From positions 1 to 37,075 of the forward strand of contig DATIBT010000019.1 of NCBI GenBank assembly GCA_035457345.1: DNA of 37,075 nucleotides. Direction: 5' to 3'. Each line of letters starts with the position of its first letter. The first letter of the stretch is position 1. Below the pieces are notes generated by a model. It did not search any database. It had not been told where the DNA came from and was given only the letters and a program-made list of their open reading frames with translations. The translations under genes were made by a program, and so were the position numbers. Source of the DNA: DASTDY01 sp035457345. Its GTDB lineage: Bacteria > Patescibacteriota > Saccharimonadia > Saccharimonadales > EFPC-124. Below, in pieces: positions 14,665 to 21,062 of the stretch.

Positions 14665-16215
14665 ATGACCATTGAAGATGTCCAGCGACCGTATTCCATA
14701 GTAAAGGCAGATGCTAAAAGTGGTATGAACTTTGTGCGTTACCCTTATGAGTTAGAGCTGTTCTCTAGACAGCAAGACGGTGAGTTAGAACGGATTAAAG
14801 TAGCGCTTGAAGGAAGTACATATATCCCAAAACCATGCAGCCTTGCAAATGTACCTAAGGGCAAAGGAGCTGTCAGACCAGGCGCAATACTAACTATTGA
14901 AGACCAAGTCGCCTATACGATGCTTGTAGACAGTATTTACCCTCAACTGCACTCCGAGATGGCAAACTTACAGGGTGTGTCGGATTTCGCCTACCAGCTT
15001 CAGCCACAAGACCACGCCGATACATGGTTTAAGCACCAGTTTACTTGCTGGAATGACTTCAAAAATCAAAGTCTAGCAAAAATCGCAAACGGACATCAGT
15101 TCGTCGTTGTAACTGACGTTACTGGATGCTATGAAAATATTGACCTAAACCTACTGATAGCTGATTTGAGACGCATTGGTGCGCCTGAAGAAACAGTTAG
15201 CCAAATACGGAAAATGCTAAAGAAGTGGAGTCAAGTTGGAACAAAAGGGCTTCCGCAAGGTGTAAGTGCGTCCCATCTACTAGCTAAACTATATATGAGC
15301 GGTGTTGACGTTGAGATGCGCAATGCTGGCTATACACAGTTCCGATTTGTAGATGACATCCGTATTTTTTGTAATTCTATCCCAGAGGCAAAAAAGGCTC
15401 TCATGGCACTTACTGATATACTGCGCCGACGAGGGCTGAACCTACAATCGGCAAAATCAAAAATACTACAAGCCGACGAGGCTAGGCTAGAAATTGCCGG
15501 TAAGGCAACCGTTATTGATGCTCTACATGCCAGACTTCGTAATGAAACAGACATGATTGAGGTGGATGGCTACCCATACGCAATTGAAATCCAAATAAAT
15601 ACCGGCGTACCAAACCCTGAGCAACTGAACATCATAAAGCAAGCATTCCGCGATTACTTCTTGCTTGCTGATGACTCAGATTTTGATAAGTCATTGTTCC
15701 ACTATTTGCTTAACAAGTTAGGTAATGCTAATGATGATATAGCTGTTGCCTATTGTCTTGATTTGCTGGAACGGCATCCAGAGGAAACCAGCGCTATCCT
15801 AAAGTACCTGTCTAAACAGAACAACCTGCCTCCCTTGTTCCCGCAACTCATCACATTTATGAATTCCGAGAATGCCGTCTATGATTATCAGAACTATCTT
15901 ATTGCTGAATGGCTTCTAGAGAACGGCTGCCACTCTAGCAACTTCAAGACTATATTGAGGGCTAATGCTTTTGATAACAATAAGCCATCGTACTACCGTG
16001 CTAAAGCAAAACAAGCGCTAGGTGCTGTCGGTGACCACTCGGACTTAATTCGTATTCGTGACAGTCTGCATGACGCGCCAAGCATCCAAGAAAAACAAGC
16101 TGTTATATGCTCTTTGACAAAACTGGAAAGTAGTGTGCGAAATACATTCCTTAGTGAGACGACTGCTTCAGATAGCGACTTAACCAATGCCTGTGAGCAT
16201 ACGAGGTCCAGTTAG
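14665..16215 (+). CDS. reverse transcriptase of the AbiK/unknown-group (defence) type
   Basis: A 516-residue RT. Visible motifs: VRPGAILTIEDQVAYTML (residues 70-87) as the basic and early RT motifs, VVVTDVTGCYENID (147-160) with catalytic D151, GLPQGVSASHLLAKLY (195-210), and the catalytic box FVDD (228-231) in RFVDDIRIFC, then LRRRGLNLQSAKSKIL. Both metal-binding sites are intact. Residues 280-516 are helical and repeat-like, with no maturase, HNH or thumb X domain as in group II introns; this RT plus helical-repeat plan is that of AbiK and other UG/Abi RTs, which make untemplated or protein-primed DNA in phage defence. First gene of an operon with a kinase 8 nt downstream. Subgroup not assigned. 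Confidence 0.9.
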   Translation: MTIEDVQRPYSIVKADAKSGMNFVRYPYELELFSRQQDGELERIKVALEGSTYIPKPCSLANVPKGKGAVRPGAILTIEDQVAYTMLVDSIYPQLHSEMANLQGVSDFAYQLQPQDHADTWFKHQFTCWNDFKNQSLAKIANGHQFVVVTDVTGCYENIDLNLLIADLRRIGAPEETVSQIRKMLKKWSQVGTKGLPQGVSASHLLAKLYMSGVDVEMRNAGYTQFRFVDDIRIFCNSIPEAKKALMALTDILRRRGLNLQSAKSKILQADEARLEIAGKATVIDALHARLRNETDMIEVDGYPYAIEIQINTGVPNPEQLNIIKQAFRDYFLLADDSDFDKSLFHYLLNKLGNANDDIAVAYCLDLLERHPEETSAILKYLSKQNNLPPLFPQLITFMNSENAVYDYQNYLIAEWLLENGCHSSNFKTILRANAFDNNKPSYYRAKAKQALGAVGDHSDLIRIRDSLHDAPSIQEKQAVICSLTKLESSVRNTFLSETTASDSDLTNACEHTRSS

Positions 16216-16223
16216 GTTTATAG

Positions 16224-17378
16224 ATGAATAAAGAAGACCTGATAATTAAAGACTATGTTGAGCGCTTTGAGCCGCTAATAGATGGCGAGAAGTTCACAAG
16301 GCTCTATGCAGACCAAAAACCGGAAATCCAGAAAATATTTGCTTATTTCCACCAGCAATTTAACTATCTTTTTGACTTCCTGAACCAGAAGAATACTGTT
16401 AACAAACATTACAACGCACATGAGAGTCGTGAACTTATTGAGCTGATTGATGTTTTTGAGGAATTTCAGTACTCACTAAAACAGGTTGGTCATGAAATTG
16501 TATTGGCAAAATCTTATCAAGATGCGATTAAAGAATGTCGTGGTTTTTTAAGTAGCTCTGGTGGTAGCACAATACCGGATACATTCGTGCCGATAACAGT
16601 CATAAGGTACGACCAAATCCTTGAGCAGACTAACAAAACTGTAAAAGTTACCGGTCGGAATACAACCTATAGTTTAGTAATGGTAGGACAAGGTGCATTT
16701 AGTATCGTCCAGCGCTACAAAGACCCCTTTTATAATCGTGACTTTGCCGTTAAGCAAGCGAAGAAAACTTCTACCGAAAGAGAGCTGGCTCGCTTTAGGA
16801 AGGAATATGAAATCCTATCTAAGCTTAGTTTCCCGTATATCCTTGAAGTTTATTCATACGACGAGAGTAAAAACAGCTATGTGATGGAGTGTTGCGACAC
16901 CACCCTTTACGATTACATTACACAAAATAATACCAAGCTGAAGTTCTTAAGCCGAAAGAGAATTGCTCTTCAGTTTCTATATGGCATCAACTATTTACAT
17001 TTGCGCTCTATCCTCCATAGGGATGTTAGCTACAGGAATGTCTTAATCAAAAAATATGACTACGGTGCGGCAGTTGTTAAACTTTCTGATTTTGGTCTCA
17101 TGAAAGAAGACACATCCGAGTTTACGAAATCAGACACTGACATAAAAGGCACAATTATTGACCCTTCACTTGAGAAGTTCAAAGACTATAATGTCCAAAA
17201 CGAAATATATGCGGTCGGCTTCATACTTAACTTTGTTTTTACTGGTAAACACAATCTGGTCAATAATAATACCGAAATAAATAAAATCATCATGAAATGT
17301 ACAGACCGCGACCCAAAGAAACGCTATGAAAGTGTCACAGAACTTATTAACGATATGGAAAAGCTTTCGGAAGTTTAA
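16224..17378 (+). CDS. serine/threonine protein kinase, partner of the RT
   Basis: A 384-residue soluble Hanks-type kinase. The catalytic domain covers about 145-384: glycine loop GQGAFS (155-160), AVK with Lys177, HRDVSYRN (265-272) with catalytic Asp267 and Asn272, and DFG (289-291). The activation segment KGTIIDPSLE replaces the usual GTxxYMAPE. Residues 1-145 are a helical domain I cannot assign. No membrane segment or PASTA repeats, unlike housekeeping bacterial kinases. It starts 8 nt after the RT stop, so both come from one transcript. Phosphorylation-based defence kinases are known; pairing with an AbiK-like RT is not one I can name. Host shutdown role is inference. Confidence 0.92.
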   Translation: MNKEDLIIKDYVERFEPLIDGEKFTRLYADQKPEIQKIFAYFHQQFNYLFDFLNQKNTVNKHYNAHESRELIELIDVFEEFQYSLKQVGHEIVLAKSYQDAIKECRGFLSSSGGSTIPDTFVPITVIRYDQILEQTNKTVKVTGRNTTYSLVMVGQGAFSIVQRYKDPFYNRDFAVKQAKKTSTERELARFRKEYEILSKLSFPYILEVYSYDESKNSYVMECCDTTLYDYITQNNTKLKFLSRKRIALQFLYGINYLHLRSILHRDVSYRNVLIKKYDYGAAVVKLSDFGLMKEDTSEFTKSDTDIKGTIIDPSLEKFKDYNVQNEIYAVGFILNFVFTGKHNLVNNNTEINKIIMKCTDRDPKKRYESVTELINDMEKLSEV

Positions 17379-17392
17379 ATAACAAAAAACGA

Positions 17393-17415
17393 GGGGGGAG
17401 GTCGCCCTCCACCCC
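17393..17415 (+). terminator. hairpin after the RT-kinase operon
   Basis: GGGG-GGAGG (17393-17401), TCGC loop, CCTCC-A-CCCC (17406-17415) with one bulged A. Flanking AACA/TGTT can extend it. It has no long T run. The rest of 17416-17569 is an AT-rich spacer with two AATTTTTGGGG copies and no gene. Confidence 0.5.
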
Positions 17416-17569
17416 TGTTAAAGAGACTCCCGCATACCAGTACCCAATTTTTGGGGGTAAAATGACCAAGCGTTTTTTTAGTGCAAAAAAGGTAGTGTCG
17501 AATTTTTGGGGCTGACTTTGAAAAAAGCGTTCTTAACAAAGCTACCTGAAAAAAATAACCCAGCGACGG

Positions 17570-19600
17570 CTAGTGTCTAACATGGGCATGTGGCATATGA
17601 GCCTTCCTGAGTAACTGAGCATTGAGAGCAACAATAATTGTAGATAGGGACATCAGAACTGCACCTAACGCAGGAGAGAGCAAGATGCCTGAGCTATACA
17701 TAACGCCAGCAGCAAGAGGTATGGCAAATATGTTGTAGCCTGTAGCCCATATAAGGTTTTGCATCATCTTCCGGTAGGTAGCTTTAGAAAGATGAATAAC
17801 CTTAACCACATCGGGCGGATTACTTTTTACCAATATAATATCTGCCGACTTGATGGCTACATCCGTCCCAGCACCTATGGCGATGCCAATGTTAGCTTGC
17901 GTAAGTGCAGGAGCGTCGTTTATTCCGTCGCCGACCATTGCGACCTGCTGCCCATTTGTTTGCAACTCTTTAACTTTCGCGGCTTTATCTTCGGGTTTAA
18001 CTTCGGCAAAGTATTGGTCTAGTCCGAGCTGCTTTGCTACATAAGCCGCAACTTCGTCTGAGTCACCTGTTATCATGGCTGTTTTTATACCCATCTGCTT
18101 GAGGGTAGCGATTGTCGCCTCCGACTCAGGGCGTATAACATCGGCTAAGCCTAAAGCACCGATAATCTTTTTATTTGTCACCAAGTACACTTCAGTTTTA
18201 CCTTCCGCAGCAGCTTGTTTTATTGCCTGAGCTATATTGGCTGGGACGGTTAGTTTATTTTCCTCAATGTAGCGGTAGCTTGCAGCAATAAATACATCCT
18301 TGCCGTGGAGAGTGCCTTCTACCCCTAAACCAGGCAATGCCTTAAAGTTAGCAACCTTATCAAGACGCACATGACTTTCCTCGGCTTTGCGAACAATACC
18401 TTTGCCGACGATATGCTCACTGTTCTGCTCAAGACTGGCTGCTAGATGCAAGATGTCTTCTTGTGTGTAGCCTTTCGTAGCCCAAATATCTGTAACACCA
18501 TGCTCGCCTTTGGTGAGTGTGCCGGTTTTATCAAACAGCACCCAATCCAGATTACGGGCAGCTTCAAGAGCTAGGCGTTTACGCACTAGTAAGCCATTTC
18601 GGGCTGACATTGCTGTTGAGATAGAAACGACTAATGGAATTGCTAATCCAAGTGCATGCGGACAGGCGATAATCAGAACGGTTACTGAGCGTTCCAGTGC
18701 AAACCCAGCATCTTTAGCGATGAACCATACTACAAATGTAATGATTGCAGTGATAATAGCGATGATTGTCAGGGCAAAAGCAGCCTTATCGGCAAGCACC
18801 TGGACATTAGACTTTGAGCTTTGAGCTTCGGCTACAAGCCGCATAATCCCCGCCAGAGCCGTATCTTGCCCAAGTTTTGTTACCTTTACGGTAAGTGAGC
18901 CATCCTGGTTGTTTGTTCCAGCAACAACCTCGTCATTTAATGATTTACCGACTGGTTTGCTTTCACCTGTAATTGCGGCTTCATCAACTGATGATTTGCC
19001 CTCAACAATCACGCCGTCAACAGGTATGCTTGCGCCAGGACGAATTAGTACCAAGTCACCAACCTTCAGCTCGCTGACTAGAACCTGCTTCGGCTTGCCA
19101 TTCACAATTTTGTCAGCCTTGTCAGGTAGTAGTTTTGAAATTGCATCAAGTGCATTTTCAGCCCGTGCTACAGATGCCATTTCTAGCCAGTGACCGAGCA
19201 GCATAATTGTTACTAGCGTTGCTAGCTCCCAAAAGAAACCCTCGCCTTCAATGAAAAATAAGGTCGCAACGCTGTACGCATAAGCCGTGATAATTGCCAG
19301 GCTGATGAGTGTCATCATGCCTGGCAGCTTAGCTTTTAGCTCACCCCACGCACTCTTAATGAAGACCATCCCGCCATAGAAAAATATGACCGTACTCAGT
19401 ACAAATGGCACATATTGTGAGCCGGGAAAACTAGGCGGTGAAAAACCTAGCCAATGTTGTATCATCTCGGAATATGCCAGAACGGGTATTGTCAGTAATA
19501 GCGACAGCCAAAATCTATCCTTGAACATGGCAACAGAATGACCGGCATGTTTGTCATGCTCTTGATGCTCACTGTGGTCTTGGTGGTGCGAGTGGTCCAT
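17570..19600 (-). CDS. copB: copper-exporting P1B-type ATPase (CopB-like)
   Basis: A 676-residue heavy-metal P-type ATPase. The N-terminal 22 residues are His-rich (MDHSHHQDHSEHQEH) in place of CxxC metal-binding domains. TGES is at 211-214, the ion-path motif is CPH (313-315, IACPHALGLA), and the phosphorylation site D357 is in DKTGTLTKGE; the hinge is MVGDGINDAPAL. CPH with a His-rich N-terminus marks the P1B-3 CopB group (Cu and Ag efflux). Last gene of the CsoR operon; its ATG abuts the stop of the upstream 67-aa gene. This is cargo of the integrated element. Confidence 0.93.
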   Translation of the reverse strand: MDHSHHQDHSEHQEHDKHAGHSVAMFKDRFWLSLLLTIPVLAYSEMIQHWLGFSPPSFPGSQYVPFVLSTVIFFYGGMVFIKSAWGELKAKLPGMMTLISLAIITAYAYSVATLFFIEGEGFFWELATLVTIMLLGHWLEMASVARAENALDAISKLLPDKADKIVNGKPKQVLVSELKVGDLVLIRPGASIPVDGVIVEGKSSVDEAAITGESKPVGKSLNDEVVAGTNNQDGSLTVKVTKLGQDTALAGIMRLVAEAQSSKSNVQVLADKAAFALTIIAIITAIITFVVWFIAKDAGFALERSVTVLIIACPHALGLAIPLVVSISTAMSARNGLLVRKRLALEAARNLDWVLFDKTGTLTKGEHGVTDIWATKGYTQEDILHLAASLEQNSEHIVGKGIVRKAEESHVRLDKVANFKALPGLGVEGTLHGKDVFIAASYRYIEENKLTVPANIAQAIKQAAAEGKTEVYLVTNKKIIGALGLADVIRPESEATIATLKQMGIKTAMITGDSDEVAAYVAKQLGLDQYFAEVKPEDKAAKVKELQTNGQQVAMVGDGINDAPALTQANIGIAIGAGTDVAIKSADIILVKSNPPDVVKVIHLSKATYRKMMQNLIWATGYNIFAIPLAAGVMYSSGILLSPALGAVLMSLSTIIVALNAQLLRKAHMPHAHVRH

Positions 19601-19804
19601 TTATTTATTCCTAGTGTATGTTTTTGCCATGCCCCAACTATGGAGGAATACTCCAACTATAATTATCAACCACGCCCAGTTGCCGATAAAGCGATGCAAC
19701 AGTACACCAAGTCCAAAGGCGATAAAGCATGCTCCAAATAAGGAGGCTTGCCACTCACCATATTTTGCACTTACTAATTTACCGCTATTTTTATGTTCAG
19801 CCAT
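19601..19804 (-). CDS. small two-span membrane protein of the copper operon
   Basis: A 67-residue protein with two hydrophobic helices (about 19-38 and 42-59) and polar ends. Its stop directly abuts the copB start and it follows the 34-residue membrane peptide, so all are on one transcript. It contains His residues in and near the helices (LLHRFIG, FLHSWG) that might bind metal. No family recognised. Confidence 0.7.
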   Translation of the reverse strand: MAEHKNSGKLVSAKYGEWQASLFGACFIAFGLGVLLHRFIGNWAWLIIIVGVFLHSWGMAKTYTRNK

Positions 19805-19808
19805 TTTA

Positions 19809-19913
19809 TTAACCTTTCAAGAACTTTATTAACGCGAAAACTATGATGGCAGCCAAGATAACCCAGCAAGCCCAATACAATATTTTTTGATACCTAGGGT
19901 GATTATCATTCAT
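19809..19913 (-). CDS. 34-residue membrane peptide of the copper operon
   Basis: Reads MNDNHPRYQK, then one hydrophobic helix with a Cys (YWACWVILAAIIVFALI) and a short basic end. It starts 1 nt after the DUF305 stop, with GGGAGT just upstream as a ribosome site, and ends 4 nt before the next start. Tight packing in the operon supports a real gene despite its size. Confidence 0.55.
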   Translation of the reverse strand: MNDNHPRYQKILYWACWVILAAIIVFALIKFLKG

Positions 19914-19914
19914 A

Positions 19915-20325
19915 TTAGTGACTCCCGTGCATCATCTCACTTGTTTCATTAGCAGTGTAGCCCCAATCAACTTGCCATTGCTGCATTTCAGATATTTCTT
20001 TTTCCTGAGCTGAAATAATAGCGAGGCTTAGGTCCTTAATCTCCTGGTGCTTAGCTCTTTCGGGCGATAGTTTAGCCATATCAATTGCACCCTGATGGTG
20101 GGCAATCATCATTTCAATAAATGCTTTGTCGTAATCATCGCCGGACAAATTTTCTAACTCTTTGTTCATGTCAGCCATAGACATAGTGCTATGGTCAGCT
20201 ACAGTCTGCGCTGTAGAGTTGGTTTGTTGTGTGTCATCGCTCTTGGTTAGAGCATTTATCCCTAGTGTTCCGCCAACGCCTATAATTAAACCAATTGCTA
20301 GCGCCACAATTACATTTTTATTCAT
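19915..20325 (-). CDS. DUF305 family protein, envelope-anchored, copper-linked
   Basis: A 136-residue protein with an N-terminal signal anchor (residues 5-25) and a DUF305 four-helix domain: FIEMMIAHHQGAIDMAK, EKEISEMQQWQ, and a C-terminal MMHGSH. Met and His clusters (HSTMSMADM) fit periplasmic or surface copper binding, as known for related CopM-like proteins. AAGGAGGG precedes the ATG. Second gene of the CsoR operon. Confidence 0.85.
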   Translation of the reverse strand: MNKNVIVALAIGLIIGVGGTLGINALTKSDDTQQTNSTAQTVADHSTMSMADMNKELENLSGDDYDKAFIEMMIAHHQGAIDMAKLSPERAKHQEIKDLSLAIISAQEKEISEMQQWQVDWGYTANETSEMMHGSH

Positions 20326-20335
20326 AGCACCCTCC

Positions 20336-20620
20336 TTACTTACTTCTTACATTTGAAAGCTCATACAAACCAAGCAGCTCCTCAACCGCTTTTTCTTGGT
20401 CTTTCTCTGAGCTGGAACTAAGGTTTTCCTTAATATGAGTACGCACATGGTTCTCAAGAATTAGCTTGTTTAGTGAACCTATAGACTTTTGTATGGCAAG
20501 GCTCTGGGTGAGTATGTCCATGCAGTAGTCTTCGTTTTCAATCATTTTTTGGACACCACGCATCTGTCCCTCAAGTATCTTTGCTCGGTGCAATGCTCGT
20601 TGCTTTATATCGCTTATCAT
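20336..20620 (-). CDS. csoR: CsoR/RcnR-family metal-sensing repressor
   Basis: A 94-residue all-helical repressor (DUF156). The conserved N-terminal RAKILEGQMRGVQKMIE and the Cys in EDYCMDIL (C33) are present, with H58 in ENHVRTHI. Where copper CsoR has HxxxC, this protein has HxxxH (H58, H62), so the ligand set is Cys-His-His, nearer to RcnR-like sensors. Copper as inducer is inferred from the operon (DUF305, CopB). The first gene of the operon; the ATG is 6 nt from a TATAGT box, so leaderless, and it likely represses its own promoter. Confidence 0.88.
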   Translation of the reverse strand: MISDIKQRALHRAKILEGQMRGVQKMIENEDYCMDILTQSLAIQKSIGSLNKLILENHVRTHIKENLSSSSEKDQEKAVEELLGLYELSNVRSK

Positions 20621-20626
20621 ACTTTC

Positions 20627-20655
20627 ACTATATACCCCCCGGGGGTACTATGCAA
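20627..20655 (-). promoter_or_regulatory. CsoR-type promoter/operator of the copper operon
   Basis: On the minus strand: TTGCAT (20655-20650), a 17-nt spacer, TATAGT (20632-20627), then 6 nt to the csoR ATG. The spacer is the near-perfect inverted repeat TACCCCCCGGGGGTA, the typical operator of the CsoR/RcnR family. A repressor bound there would occupy the promoter between -35 and -10. Confidence 0.8.
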
Positions 20656-20720
20656 GTCTATCTTTATCAATAAGTAACAGCTTAGATATACCGTTATTAA
20701 ATGGTTAGACGCAGATGCGA

Positions 20721-20902
20721 TATACTAGAAATACATTAATAATCTTCATTTTCTTTGTAGCAACCATATCGGAGACGACCCGAACAAAGACTGGGGTTGC
20801 GCACTGGATTAAATTGTAAGTAAACGAGGACGACTCGGCAAAAAACGGGCTTACAAGCGAGCTAACTGGAGCGTAAAGCTTCAAGGAGTCGTCCGATGCC
20901 CG
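20721..20902 (+). ncRNA. candidate structured leader RNA upstream of a 48-aa ORF
   Basis: TATACT (20721-20726) could start a transcript near 20733. Pairings visible: GCAACC (20760-20765) with GGTTGC (20795-20800), TTGTAAG (20814-20820) with CTTACAA (20850-20856), and GGACGACTC (20828-20836) with GAGTCGTCC (20886-20894). The last two cross, giving a pseudoknot, and the last one covers the AAGGAG ribosome site. CGGGC (20846-20850) can alternatively pair with GCCCG at the start codon (20898-20902). This looks like a translational switch or a structured RNA; no known family recognised. Confidence 0.45.
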
Positions 20903-21042
20903 TTAAGCAAGAGCAGACCAGCGAAACTGGTAGCCTATTAAAACTAATAGAAGTATTACAAGAAATAGATACTTCTAGCCCAAAAGCAAAACTTAACGAA
21001 ATATCCATAAGCGACAATAACGGCGGGAGGATTATTCTGTAA
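20896..21042 (+). CDS. 48-residue hypothetical protein upstream of the integrase
   Basis: Starts MPVKQEQTSETGSL and ends ISDNNGGRIIL. AAGGAG lies 7 nt upstream of the ATG, inside a predicted stem. It is soluble and mildly acidic with a central amphipathic helix (LLKLIEVLQEID). The stop is 20 nt before the integrase start. It could be a recombination accessory factor by position only; no motif supports that. Confidence 0.45.
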   Translation: MPVKQEQTSETGSLLKLIEVLQEIDTSSPKAKLNEISISDNNGGRIIL

Positions 21043-21050
21043 TCTAACGC

Positions 21051-21062
21051 TATACTTTCAAC
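21051..21062 (+). promoter_or_regulatory. leaderless-type -10 box of the integrase
   Basis: TATACT at 21051-21056, then exactly 6 nt to the integrase ATG at 21063. No Shine-Dalgarno. Confidence 0.5.

Noticed and set aside
14665..16215. Group II intron maturase
   Set aside because: No X/maturase or endonuclease domain, no intron RNA domain V-like hairpin nearby, and a helical-repeat C-terminus instead.
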